Translations under genes and position numbers: made by a program | Notes under the pieces: model-generated | The model's input: the letters and a program-made list of their open reading frames with translations, nothing else | Database searches by the model: none | Told to the model about the DNA's origin: nothing | Assembly: GCF_031755915.1 (NCBI RefSeq) | Contig: NC_083383.1 | Coordinates: forward strand, 5,074,001 to 5,138,000 | Source: Ziziphus jujuba | Lineage: Eukaryota; Streptophyta; Magnoliopsida; Rosales; Rhamnaceae | Length of the DNA stretch: 64,000 bases | Direction: 5' to 3' | Shown here: piece after piece, positions 46,886-58,416 of the stretch | Layout: each line of letters starts with the position of its first letter | Numbering within the stretch: position 1 is the first letter of the stretch

Positions 46886-49800
46886 ATGGCTTCTCAAAGT
46901 TTTGTACCTCCCACTCCACCAAAATTTGAGGGCCAAAATTACTCCATTTGGAGCATAAAGATGAAAGCCTACCTACAAGATTTTGGACTTTGGGATGTGA
47001 TGGAAGAAGGTTACGAAGTTGAGGAGTTGAGAGTAAATGCCACACAAGCACAAAGACTTGCACATGAGACTGAGATAGCTAAAGGATTCAAGGCATTGAC
47101 AGCCCTTCATTCTTTGGTGAGTGGCTCCATCTTCACTAGAATCATGTCTTGTACAAGTGCTAGAGAAGTTTGGTTAAAGTTGCAAGAAGAATTTCAAGGA
47201 AACACTGGAACAAGACAAATGCAAGTTTTAAACTTAAGAAGAGAGTTTGAAGTAATTAGAATGAAAGAAAATGAGTTGGTTAAGGACATTACCAATAGAC
47301 TACTAAAGGTTGTGAACCAAATTAGAGTCCTTGGCAAGCCCTTAACTGACCAAAACGTTGTAGAGAAAGTATTGGTGAGCTTATCCAAAAAGTTTGAAGC
47401 TAAGATTACTTCCATTGAGGAATCAAGGAATCTTAGTGAGATTACTTTGAGTGAGCTTATCAATGCCCTCTAAGCAACCGAACAAAGAAGAGCCATAAGA
47501 AGGGAGGGGTCCTTGGAAAGTGCTTTTATGTCTAGTCAAAGCAAAAAGAAGAATAACAACAACAAGAATAAAGGAGGAACTGGTTATGGAGGTTTCAACA
47601 ACAACAACAACAATTTCAACAACAACAACAACAATTCTAACAACAACAACAACAACAATTCTAACAACAACAAAAATGCAAGGCAACAACAAGGAGGACA
47701 ACAACAAAACCATGGGGATTATCCACCATGCCCCCATTGCAAGAAGCATGGACATGCACCAAACAAGTGCTTTTGGAGACCGGATGCAAGTTGTGACAAA
47801 TGTGGGCAAAGAGGACATGTTGGTAAAGTATGCAAGCAAGGAAGGCAACAAGCAAATGTTGTGAATGAGAAGGCCGAGACCTTATTTATGGCTACATGCC
47901 TTAAAGCTACAAGTAATGGTTTTGGTTGGTTGGTAGATAGTGGTTGTTCAAACTACATGACTTTTGAAGAAACCAACTTTATGGAGCTTGACCGATCCTA
48001 CAAGCCAAGGGTGAAGATTGGGAATGGAAGCTTCATGGATGTAGAAGGAAAATGGGACATCTCATTGAACACCAACAAAGGTACGAAACTTATCCAAAAT
48101 GTTCTATATATGCCTTCATTGTGTGAAAACATGTTGAGTGTTGCACAATTAGTTGAAAAGGGATATGTTTTGAACTTTGGTTGTGATGGTTGTTTGATAT
48201 CAGATGCGTTTGGAAATGAGGTGTTTAAAGTTTTCTTAAAAGATAAAAGCTATAGGTTGAATTTACTAGATAGTGAACAAGCTTTGAAAGGCAAAGTTGA
48301 GTCCATTTCTTAACTTTGGCATAAAAGGCTTGGTCACTCTAGTTATGGTGCAATGAAGAATACTAATGCTTTGGTGAATGATATGCCCTTGATTGATGAT
48401 GTGAAAAATGTGTGTGAAGTTTGTCAGCTTGGACAGTCCACTAGGTTGCCATTTCCTAAAATTGGAGCATGGAGAGCCAAGGAGAAGTTAGAACTTGGTC
48501 ATTCGAATGTGTGTGGTCCCATGAGTGTATCTTCCTTGAGTGGTCATAAATACTTTCTCACCTTTATTGATAACTACTCTAGGATGTGTTGGATTTATTT
48601 TCTCACACATAAGTCACAAGTTCTAGAAACACTTATGGAGTTCAAGAAGTTGGTTGAAAATCAAAGTAGGTCCACTTTGAAGTGCTTGAGGACCGACAAT
48701 GGTGGTGAATATACTAGCCTAGCTCCTGAAGATTTTTTCAAAGAAAATGGAATAATTCATCAATTTACCACACCATACACACCACAACAAAATGGTGTGT
48801 GTGAGAGGAAGAATAGGACATTGATGGAGATGGCTAGGTGTATGATACAAGAAAAGAAAATGCCAAAGAAATTTTGGGGCGAGGCTATATATACTAGTTC
48901 CTACATTCAAAATCGATGCTTCACCAAATCCATTGAAGGCAAGACACTGTATTAGTTGTGGTTTGGAGAGAAACCATCTTTAGAGAATGTTAAATTGTTT
49001 GGTTGTGTGTGCTTTCTCCATGTTCACTCACACATGAGAGATAAGCTTGACAAAAAGGCTAATGTTGGTGTCTTGGTAGGATATAGTGAGGTTACCAAAG
49101 GTTTTAAGGTCTATAACTTATGGTAACAAGAGATGTGAAGATTTATGAGAATGCAAAATGGACTTGGAGTAAGGAGGAGCTATTGGTGAATGAGGATGAG
49201 CCATGGTTTGAAGAAGAAAAGGAAGAAAGAAATGTTCAAAACAACAATGATGAAGATGACAATGATGAAGACAATGAGGAGGATGATGATCTATTCCAAG
49301 AAATCATTGGAGCCAATTTGGAGGTTCTTGATGGTGTTAGAAGGGAGAGATCTCTATCCAAGATTTATGAAAGGTGTAATGTTGCACTTGGTCACCCTAC
49401 ATGTGTGCAAGAAGCCTTGATGAAAAAAGAGTGGAAAGACCGAAGGAATGTGGATAAGCTAAGACATGAACTTGATAAGGAGTTTGAGATGTCTAACTTG
49501 GGTCTCATGAATTACTTCCTTGGTGTGGAAGTAATGCAATGCCAAAGAGAAATATTTATATCACAAGAAAAGTACATCAAGGATCTTTTGGAGAAATTTA
49601 ATCTTGAAGAATGCAATCCAATGAGCATTCCAATGACCCAAGGAGAGAAGTACCAAAGGAAGGATGGCACACCAAAGGTAAATCCTACTTTTTATCGATC
49701 ATTAGTTATTAGTTTACTTTATGTGTGCTCATCTAGATCGGATATTATGTAAGCCGTGTATGTACTTTCAAGATACATCCAAGCACCCACTTAAACTCGT

Positions 49801-50370
49801 CTTAAAGGTGCCAAAAAAGGTCTTAGGTATCTTAAGGGCACTAGTGATTATGGAGTTTGGTATGAAGCAAAGGATGAGTTGAAGCTTGTTGGCTATTCGG
49901 ATAGTGATTGGGCAGGCTGCATTGATGGTATGAGGAGTACGTCAGGCTACTTATTTTCACTTGGGAGTGGTCCTTTCTCATGGAATGCAAAGAAGCAAAG
50001 CACAACGACTCAAAATATCGCGGTAGCCGAATACGTTGCTTGCTCATCTTGTGCAAACCAATGTATTTGCTTAAGGAAGTTGATGGGAGATTTTGGTTAT
50101 ACTCAAGAAAGTCCAACCATCATCAAATGTGAAAACACTTCAGCAATTTCAATAGCCAAGAACCCGGTATAACATGGATGAAAAGAACATATTCGGGTGA
50201 AATATCATTCCTTTAGGGAGTTTGAAGATCTTGGAGAAGTCTATTTGGAGTATGTGAATTCGAAGAATAACCTTGTAGATGTTTTCACAAAGCCACTTGA
50301 AAAGACCAGATTTGAGGCATTAAGGACTCTCCTTAATGTCTCTTGCAAGATTACCAAGGAGGAGTGTTGA
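46886..50370 (+). pseudogene. Copia element 3 gag-pol, polymerase core deleted
   Basis: Gag starts at 46886 (MASQSFVPPTPPKFEGQ) and is broken by TAA at 47471 (CAA in its relatives). Asparagine-rich repeats, zinc knuckles (CPHCKKHGHAPNKC, CDKCGQRGHVGKVC) and protease (FGWLVDSGCSNYM) follow. A TAA after KVESIS (48311) precedes integrase (LGQSTRLPFPKIG, DNGGEY, QQNGVCERKNRT), itself stopped at about 48953. After the acidic linker, ALMKKEWK is joined directly to RRNVDKLRHELDKEFEMSNLG. The reverse transcriptase from the WSLV region through YVDD is therefore deleted. RNase H remains to EEC and stop. It is non-functional. Confidence 0.88.
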
Positions 50371-51418
50371 AAAGGTGGTAATCTTGCCACCTTGTGCAAA
50401 CCAAAATCCACCATGGTTTGCACCCTCTTTCTTTCTTTAAAAGAAATATTTCGTTGAATGACCTAATGTAATATTTATGTCTATGTTTTATGTTCCTTTT
50501 AATGTCTTTCGAATACCTAAGTTTTATTGTATTTAGCTTAGGAATTGTCTCTTTGTTGGGTATTGATTTTATTTTGTAAAATGGCTATGTGCTGGAAACA
50601 GTGTTTCGAGCAACATAGGTCCATTGTTGGGGCTAGAGTTCTCTGAGCTTTTAGAACAAACTTATGATTTTTGGATTTGTTGTAATAGACATGTAAATGA
50701 AAATATAGACAAATTAATGACTCAAAAATGCCTTGGGAAGCCTAAGATATGTAGGTTGCAAATTGGCATAACTGCTGAGATTTTCAGCAGTTATGGCCCA
50801 AGGGTTTGTGATTAATTGGAGGCCTTAGTCAATTCTTTTGGACTTGGTATTCTCAAGATTTCATCCTTGATATTTCAACATACCACATGCCAAAATTCAA
50901 GCAATTTGGATGAATATATCCCAGCCTTCCATCTGGTCAAAGTAGTGGTACAGGATTAGGTGGAGACAGTTGTTTGAAATTCAAAATCTCCCCAACTCTT
51001 GTCATGATTATGCACTCACATGTGAAGTTGGTGGTTGAATGGGGCATGTATTATAATTTTGAGTGGGAAAAGAGTAAATTTTGAATTTTAAAGACTTTCA
51101 TTTGGTCCCACACACACCTCACATGTATGAGACAAGTTTTGTATCTATATATGCAACAAATGAATGAAAAGCAAAAACAAATTAGTGTGCTGTCTAGTTT
51201 TGTGTGGCCTACTCTAACATCTTCTCTTCTTCTTCATCTTCTTCTTCTTCATTCAAAACAAAAACCCTAACAATATTAAATATCACCATACAAAAAACAA
51301 ACACAAAAATCACCCAAACATCAAACCAAAAAACCGGATCAAAGGTTGTGCACAAGGCTAACACTTTGTGTACAACACTCTTGGCCAAGTGAACCCGAAG
51401 CCACACCAAACTCCAACA
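50365..51418 (+). repeat. 3' LTR of copia element 3
   Basis: This 1054-bp LTR follows the polypurine tract AAGGAGGAG. It ends CTCCAACA and is followed by the altered TSD AGATT and the ATG of rps3. Confidence 0.9.
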
Positions 51419-51423
51419 AGATT

Positions 51424-52049
51424 ATGGGACAAAAAATAAATCACTGGGTTTCAGACTTGGCACAACCCAAGGTCATCATTCTCTTTGGTTTGTACAACCA
51501 ATAAATTATTCGGAGGATCTACAAGAAGATCAAAAAATACGAAACTGTATCAAGAATTATGTACCAAAAAATATGAAAATATCTTCTAGTGTCGAGGGAA
51601 TTTCATGTATAGATATTCAAATATGAATCGAAGAATTATAGATGAATGTACAAAATGAACTTAATTGTGTGAACCAAAAACTCAACATTGCTATTACAAG
51701 AATTGAAAACCCTTATGGAAACCCTAATATTCTTGCAAAATATATGGTCGGACAATTAAAAAATAGAGTTTCATTTCGTAAAGTAATAAAAAAAAGCTAT
51801 TGAATTAACTGAGTAGGCAGGTACAAAAGGAATTCAAGTACAAATTGCAGGGCGTATCGATGGGAAAGAAATTGCACGTGTCGAATGGATTAAAGAAGGA
51901 AGGGTCCCTCTACAAACGATTTAAGCTAAAATTGATTATTGTTCCCTTTACAAACGATTCAAGCTAAAATTGATTATTGTTCCTATACAGTTCGAACTAT
52001 TTATGGGGTATTACGCATCAAAATTTGGATATTTATAGAAGAGGAATAA
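51424..52049 (+). pseudogene. rps3: rps3 (plastid ribosomal protein S3)
   Basis: The gene is present from ATG 51424 to TAA 52049. It opens [19 protein letters not shown] through an early frameshift. Later parts such as [70 protein letters not shown] and the C-terminal [15 protein letters not shown] are readable. Several stops (for example at 51628 and 51646) and frameshifts kill it. Near the end a 38-bp stretch is tandemly duplicated (51911-51986), which repeats the LQTI-AKIDYCS region. Confidence 0.92.
51911..51986 (+). repeat. 38-bp tandem duplication in rps3
   Basis: Two copies, 51911-51948 and 51949-51986, each start TACAAACGAT and differ by one or two bases. Plastid rps3 normally has a single copy here, so the duplication arose after transfer, probably by slippage. 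Confidence 0.8.
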
Positions 52050-52528
52050 TAGGCCTTTACTTGACCTATCTTTAGTTCTATTCTATCCACCCAGTAATAG
52101 AACCAAAAATGACAAATTCTTTCATTCTTTTTCTCTTAACTTAAAACAAAAATGAACAATTCTATAAGGTTGAATAAAAATTCAGTTATTCATTTGATAT
52201 AATTGCTATGCTTAGTGTGTGACTCTTTGGTTTTTTAAGGATTAGGATTCAAAAAAAAAAAGAAAGAAGTACCAGCCCATAGTATGAACAAATAACTATT
52301 CTAGAACTAATATTGATATAGAAGTAATATAAAACTAATAACCAGCTCATCGTTTCGCATTATCTGGATATAAAAAACTGATTGAGATATGATATATTGG
52401 TCATATCAACGTAGCAACTGAAATCTTTTTTGCGTAAACAAACAATAAAAAAGAAAAAACTAATCTGAGTCTGAGTTGTAGAGAAAAAAACTATGTGGAT
52501 AAATGGAAGGACGAGAGAAAGAGCAAAA

Positions 52529-52548
52529 ATATATATATATATATATAT
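52529..52548 (+). repeat. AT microsatellite in the rpl16 intron
   Basis: An AT dinucleotide run of about 20 bases lies within the plastid intron sequence. Confidence 0.8.
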
Positions 52549-52574
52549 CAATGATATATGATTCCAATATGTAA

Positions 52575-52690
52575 GGTCTATGATTCATCTCATAACGAGG
52601 AATGTAATAAAGCATTAATACTGATTGGGTCTATGATTCATCTCATAACGAGGAATGTAATAAAGCATTAACACTAATTGGTCTATAATT
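52575..52690 (+). repeat. 53-bp tandem duplication in the rpl16 intron
   Basis: The block beginning GGTCTATGATTCATCTCATA (52575) is repeated at 52628, and a partial third copy begins at 52680. The copies are nearly identical, so the expansion is recent compared with the decay of the exons. Confidence 0.82.
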
Positions 52691-53873
52691 ATACAAATCT
52701 ATTCATAGAAAAAGAATAAAAAGCCCCGAGCCAATAAATACTGAGAGGATTGACTAGAGAACAAATCAAATTTCGCTAGGGGCTCTGATGTAGAAGTCAG
52801 ACTTAACCAATAATCAAAAAGCGATGGGAACAATAGAACCTGTGAATAGATAAGATAATATTGAAAACGAATCTTAATGATTCATTGTATGGTAGGATGG
52901 CGGAATGAACTAGAAACCAATTCATTTATTCTGAAAGGTCATTTCATAGACTAATCCTACAACTGAATATTGAAATAGTAACAATCCAATCGCCAAAATT
53001 TTGATTTTATTGGATTGTTAACCTTATAACAAAATGCCTTTATCTATACTATTATCTCTAAATGTATCTCTAAATAAAAATTCTATATAAATCAAATCCA
53101 TGTTTAGCTATATATCAAAACAAGATATACAAATTTCTAATAGATTAGATGAAATTTCAAAAAATCTCATGAATCAATATATTTTTTCAGTATATTATTC
53201 ATTAAATACATAAATATAAATACATAGATATTACTTTTTAATCCTTTTAGTCGCGGGAAGCTGGATGAGAAGAAACTCTCATGTCCAATTCTGTAATAGA
53301 GATGGAATTAATAAACAACCATCAACTATAACCCTAAAACAACCAGATTCCATAAACATCATAGAGGAAGAATGAAAGGAATATCTTATCGAGGTAATCG
53401 TATTTGCTTCGGTTGATATGCTCTTCTAGCCTTTAAACCCGCTTGGATCACATCTCGACAAATTGAAGCTGATCGATGAGCAATGACATGAAATGTCTGC
53501 CGCGGTAGGAAAGTATGGGTACGTATATTTCCAGACAAACCAGTTACAATAAGACCTACAGAAACTCGTACGTGTTCGGGGAAAGGATCCCCCGAATATT
53601 GGGTAGCTGTCGTCAAACATGGTAGAATACTTTATGAAATGAACAGAGTAGCAGAAAATATAGCAAGAAGGGCTATTTCACTAGCGGCATAAAAAATGCC
53701 TATACGAACTCAATTCATTATTTCGGTATAGGAACGTAAAACCAAAAGAAAAGGTTTTTCGAATGAAAAAAAAAATTAATTGTAGCTTTCCTTTTTTGTT
53801 TTGAACAAACAACATTTCCTTTTTTTTTTTTTTTTTACTTCCCTTTGTATTAATTGCAAAAAGAAATAAAAAA

Positions 53874-54242
53874 ATTATTCAACCTCAAAGCCATTTGAAT
53901 GTAGCAGATAACAACGAAGCTCGAAAATTAATGCATATTCGAATCATAGGAGGTAGTAATCGATGATATGCTCAAATTGGTGACGTTATTGTTGCTATAA
54001 TCAAGGAAGTAGTACCAAATACACCTCTAGAATGATCAGAAGTGATCAGAGCTGTAATTGTACATACCTGTAAAGAACTCAAATGTGAGAACGGTATGAT
54101 CATACGATATGATGACAATGCTGCGGTCGTTATTGATCAAGAAGGAAATCCAAAAGGAACTCGAATTTTTGGCTTGATTGCTCGGGAATTAAGAAAGTTT
54201 AATTTCACTAAAATAGTTACATTAGCACCCGAAGTATTATAA
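53874..54242 (+). pseudogene. rpl14: rpl14 (plastid ribosomal protein L14)
   Basis: The full length of 122 codons plus stop is present. The start is ATT instead of ATG (ATT ATT CAA CCT). Two TGA stops replace Arg codons near 53960 and 54031. From 54042 the frame is open: [65 protein letters not shown]. It lies after rpl16 in the normal order of the plastid S10-type operon. Confidence 0.92.
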
Positions 54243-54494
54243 GAAGAGACCATAACATAATTAATATAATTAATTATAACATAATTAATATAATTAATAT
54301 AGTTATAATATTTAACTGAGTATTTAACTGAAATTGATTAAGATTATTTAGTAAATTGAGATTTATTATTAGTAGTGGTTTGGTTATGTCTCACATATAT
54401 GCCTTTAAGAATTTATAATTAAAAAATAAAGAAACAGAAAAAAGAGCATGTTGATTATATCAAAATTTGAGTACGACAATAATCTGAGTTTATC

Positions 54495-54869
54495 ATGAAT
54501 AAAGACACTATTACTGACATAAACAAAAAAAGAACAGCTCGAATACCATCTACTAACATCACTAAAAACATTGTTAAAATCCTTTTACGAGAAGGATTTA
54601 TTGAAAACATGGGGACACATGCAGAAAACAACAAAGATTTTTTGGTTTTAACCCTACGACATAAAAGGAATAGGAAAGGACCATATAAAGCTGTTTTAAA
54701 TTTAAAACGGATCATTCGACCCAGTCTATGAATATATTCTAACTATCAATGAAATCCTAGACTTTTAGGCAGAATAGGGATTGTAATTCTTTCTACTTCT
54801 TGGGATATAATGACAAACAAAGAGTCTCAATTAAAAGAAATTGGTGAAGAACTTTTGTGTATTTGGTAA
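54495..54869 (+). pseudogene. rps8: rps8 (plastid ribosomal protein S8)
   Basis: The N-terminus MNKDTITDI is followed by a deletion that removes the SIRNAD part of the family. Then come [29 protein letters not shown] and [30 protein letters not shown], a stop at 54729-54731, and the rest of the C-terminus ([17 protein letters not shown]) to TAA at 54867-54869. The order rpl14-rps8-infA is that of plastomes. Confidence 0.9.
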
Positions 54870-54993
54870 TCCTTTTGATATGCGAATTATATGCAGAACT
54901 TTCATATTTATGGAAAAAAAGAAGAAGAGAGAGGGCAGTTTTCTAATATCACCCGTCCCATATTAGTGGATACCTCAAGGAGTTTGAATTAAA

Positions 54994-55227
54994 ATGAAAG
55001 AAAAAAGGGATTCATGAAGGTTGAATTACTGCATGACTGCCTAATGGTATAGTCTGAATTCATTTAGATAATGAAAATCTGATTCTAGATTATGTTTTAG
55101 GAACGATTATAAGTAGTTTTTTTATACGTGTACGACAAGAAAATCGAAGCAAAAGTGAAGCAGGTCATTATGATTCAACCAGCAGATGTACAGTTTATAG
55201 ACTTCGAAAAAAGATTCCAATGATTAG
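54994..55227 (+). pseudogene. infA: infA (plastid translation initiation factor 1)
   Basis: The sequence is recognisable from ATG 54994 (MKEKRDS, then frameshifted HEGLITA-like and LPNGI-like stretches) through DNENLILDYVLGTIISSFFIRVRQENRSKSEAGHYDSTS to the ARLRKK-like end, with TAG at 55225-55227 in another frame. Several stops and at least two frameshifts are present. infA is often lost from plastomes, so its presence in order shows the donor plastome still had at least a remnant. Confidence 0.82.
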
Positions 55228-55343
55228 ATGGTATTTCAATTTCAACATTCATATTTTGGGGCATAAAATTCAAAGTTAAAAACTATAAGCAGCTTATTTT
55301 CTTCCAGTAAAGCAAGTTAGAATTAAGTTAAGGAATGATAAAT

Positions 55344-55457
55344 ATGAAAATAAGAGCCTCCGTGCGTAAAATTTGTGAAAAATGTCAACCGATCCATAGG
55401 CGGGGATGAATTATAGTAATTTGTTCCAACCCGAGACATAAACAAAGACAAGGATAA
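55344..55457 (+). pseudogene. rpl36: rpl36 (plastid ribosomal protein L36)
   Basis: All 37 codons plus stop are present: MKIRASVRKICEKCQPIHRRG, a TGA in place of Arg CGA, then IIVICSNPRHKQRQG and TAA. The zinc-binding cysteines and histidine (C..C, C....H) of L36 are still present. The single nonsense change is the only lesion that breaks the frame. Confidence 0.92.
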
Positions 55458-55593
55458 TCTTTCTAAACAAAAAAGGAATCTGTAAATCTAAACAAACCGT
55501 TGTACAAATACACAAATAAAAATAAAGGATTTGTTTTGACATGAAATGGATATATCCATATATCTCTGACTTACATTTATGAGATGATAAAAT

Positions 55594-56011
55594 ATGGCAA
55601 AACCTATACCAAGAACTGGTTCACCTAGGAATAGACGTATTGGTTCATGTAAAAATGCATGTAGAATACCAAAGGGAGTTATTCATGTTCAAGCAAGTTT
55701 CAATAATACTATTGTGACTATTACAGATGTAAGGAGTCGTGTAATTTTGTGGTCTTCCACCGGCACTTATGGATTCAAGGGTTCAAGACAAGGGATTCCA
55801 TTTACCACTCAAACCACAACAGGAAATGCTATTCGGATAGTAGTGGATCAAGGTATGCAACGGGCAGAAGTCATGATAAAAGGCCCCGGTCATGGAAGAG
55901 ATGCGGCATTAAGTGCTATTTGTAGAAGTGGTATACTATTAAGTTTCATACGAGATGTAACCCCTATGCCACATAATGGTTGTAAACCTCCTAAAAAAAA
56001 GACGTGTATAA
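55594..56011 (+). pseudogene. rps11: rps11 (plastid ribosomal protein S11)
   Basis: This is almost the whole S11 in one open frame: [20 protein letters not shown], then [79 protein letters not shown] one-base loss in the final A run shifts the frame, so the normal end (RRV then TAA at 56009-56011) is missed and the reading frame runs on to 56061. Several conserved residues are replaced (for example SRVILWSS for the usual GRVISWSS), so it is a decaying copy. Confidence 0.92.
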
Positions 56012-56076
56012 AAATAAACATTGAAGATATTTCAAGAGAAATGAATAATTCAACGATCTAATCAAATAATATTACT

Positions 56077-58208
56077 ATGGTTCACTAGAAGGTAACAATA
56101 TCTACTCAGACACTACGTGGAAGTGTGTAGAATTACGAGTAGACAGTAAGCATCTTTATTATGGACGCTTTATTCTAGCTCCACTTATGAAAGCCCAAGC
56201 CGATGCATAGGCATTCCGATGAGAAGAGCTTTGCTTGGAGAAATAGAAGGAACATGTATCACACGCGCAAAATTTAATAAAATACCACATGAATATTCTA
56301 CCGTAGTGGGTATTCAAGAATCTGTACATGAAATTTTAATGAATTTGAAAGAAATTTCATCGAGAAGTAATCTTTATGGAACTCGCGATGCGTCTATTTA
56401 TGTCAAAGGTCCCTGATATGATTCCGCCCAAGCCCGTACAACCGATAATCCGTTGGGGTGCTAACCCGACACGAATGAAGACCATGCCAATCACAAGAGC
56501 TCAAATTAAGAGATTTAAGGACAACCTGGGAGTATTTATATAGGGGGTAATCAATTCTCAATAGATCTTATCCATACTTGAAGATACAAAGCCTATTCTA
56601 AGCATTCAAGTGGTGGAAGCCGATACGGACCCGGGTAGCAGTTTTGGTGCAAATATGGACAACGGACAGCATGAAATGGTTCCAACTCTTTATGGATTCA
56701 ATACATAGGTCTAGGATGATATGGAATCAAGTCAATCCAGCTTCAAAGGCACTCAAAAAGGGGTTGTACGGACAGCTTCAAATTTGGCCTTTTTTTTACT
56801 GTATTTTGTGCTGGCTTTACTGTATTTTGCTGAGTTGGCTTTTTCTCTTTTCTCCAAGCAAGGGCAACGTGTGGGACTCCATAATAAGCTTATTTGGCAT
56901 TCTAAAAAGCATATAGAAGCTGATTTGGAGCTCAAAGAGGTTAAAGATTGGTCAAAGTCAACTTAGTCAAAAAGCTAGTATTTTAGTTTCCTAATTTGAT
57001 TCTACTTTTTGTTTTAGGAAATTACCATTACTTTTTAGTTTTTATTTATTTATTTTCTGGAACAATAAGTTTAGGAAAGTTATTATTTTATTATTTTCAT
57101 TGTAAATTAATTAATTCCTAATTCAAAATAAAGGAATTAATTAATCCAAATTAGATTAGGAAAGGAGTGAGAATTTCGGCCACCATAGGAAACTACTTTG
57201 TATGGCCGGTTTTCCCTTTGTTTTTAGGGTTTTATTTCATGGCTTTATAGCCTATTTAAAGGCTTATTTTTCAATAAGAAGGAAGCTTGAATTTTATACA
57301 GAAAATTATTTGTGAGATTCAATTCTCTTTGTTCTTTTGAACAGCTAAAACACCATTAGTGAATGAGTGTTTTGGTTTTGACTTATCAATAGGATTTCCA
57401 TCACCTATTGTGGCGTCTTCATTATATACCAAGGTTTCTAATCACAGGTTGGTTAGGGGTTAAGGTGACCATTAGAACTTGAACATAATTAGATCCAGGC
57501 TAATATAATATGGGTTTAGGAGCAGGTCGTCCTAGGTTCGTATCAGTCCCCGATATGTAACTACTCAAGACATCATCTTACCACCTTCGGTGGAGATCAT
57601 TGATAATATACAGCCTAAAATGAACCTAACAGAACCAATTAATTTTTGTATTGAATTACAACTTGGAAGGCATTGGGAGTATTGTATAAAATGCCAAATA
57701 ACTTTCAAGATGGAAGTTATCCTATAGATGTTGTATTCATGCCTGTTTGAAATGCCAATCATAGTATTCATTCTTATGCGAATGGGAATGAAAAACAAGA
57801 GATACTGTTTTCTCGAAATATGGACAAATGGAAGTTTAACTCCTAAAGAAGCACTTCATGAGGCTTCCCAAAATTTTGATTGATTTATTTATTCCCCTTT
57901 TACTTGCAGAAGAAGAAAATTTCCATTTAGAAAAAAACCAACATAAAGTTACTTTACCCCCTCTTACTTTTCATGATAGATTGGCTAAACCATGTAAAAG
58001 TCAAAACAAAATAGCATTGAAATCTATTTTTATTAACCAATTAGAGTTGCTCCCCAGGTTCTATAATTGCCTTGAAAGGTCCAATATACATACATTATTA
58101 GACTTTTTGAATAATAGTGAAGAAGACCTTATGAAAATGAAACATTTATGCATAGAAGATATATAACATATATTGGACATTCTAGAAATAGAAAAGCATT
58201 TTGCATAA
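56077..58208 (+). pseudogene. rpoA: rpoA (plastid RNA polymerase alpha), split by a solo LTR
   Basis: The left part (56077-56413) reads MV, an early stop, then [81 protein letters not shown] solo LTR intervenes (56414-57545). The right part reads [22 protein letters not shown], then the C-terminal [85 protein letters not shown] and the end KHFA with TAA at 58206-58208. Stops and frameshifts occur on both sides. The gene encodes the alpha subunit of the plastid-encoded polymerase. Confidence 0.92.
56414..57545 (+). repeat. Solo gypsy-family LTR in rpoA
   Basis: This 1132-bp solo LTR runs from TGATATGATTCC to CGTATCA, with TSD GTCCC (56409-56413 and 57546-57550). Joining the flanks restores the plastid frame GP-RYVT. 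It is closer to the LTRs of the ycf4 element than to those of the young element. Confidence 0.93.
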
Positions 58209-58416
58209 ATTTTAATGGATTATTTCTTCTTCTTTTTTAAAAAAAAAAAAAAAAGATAAAAATGAGTTTTGAATCTTTAGCACATTCCATATGCTCGGAA
58301 TAGATCCAAAATTGAATTGAATAAATAAATGTATCTATGGAGAATTCACTTTGAAGTGACAATCCACTACATACACACATCATGTTGTTTTTTTTTTTTC
58401 TCACAATTGAATCAAT
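58209..58416. other. rpoA-petD intergenic spacer
   Basis: This is AT-rich spacer between the convergent ends of rpoA and petD, with A and T tracts near 58240 and 58390. No gene is seen. Confidence 0.7.

Larger units (their letters stand above)
45650..51418 (+). mobile_element. Ty1/copia element 3 in the rpl22/rps3 overlap
   Basis: LTRs at 45650-46698 and 50365-51418 flank a degraded 3.7-kb internal region. The TSD is GGATT on the left (45645-45649) and AGATT on the right (51419-51423). Joining the flanks gives the plastid rpl22/rps3 overlap, so the right copy has mutated by one base. It is related to copia elements 1 and 2 in gag and pol but clearly diverged, and is missing the polymerase active-site part. 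Confidence 0.92.
52208..53731 (+). pseudogene. rpl16: rpl16 (plastid ribosomal protein L16) with group II intron
   Basis: Exon 1 is the usual nine bases ATGCTTAGT (52208-52216), followed by the group II intron starting GTGTGACTC (52217-53332). Exon 2 (53333-53731) reads [19 protein letters not shown], a stop, [66 protein letters not shown] and the final QFIIS then TAG. Several stops replace Arg CGA codons (TGA). The intron carries a local 53-bp duplication and an AT microsatellite. Confidence 0.92.

Noticed and set aside
47580..47700. AAC repeats as a CRISPR-like or regulatory repeat array
   Set aside because: It is a simple trinucleotide run coding for Asn inside gag, with no spacers.
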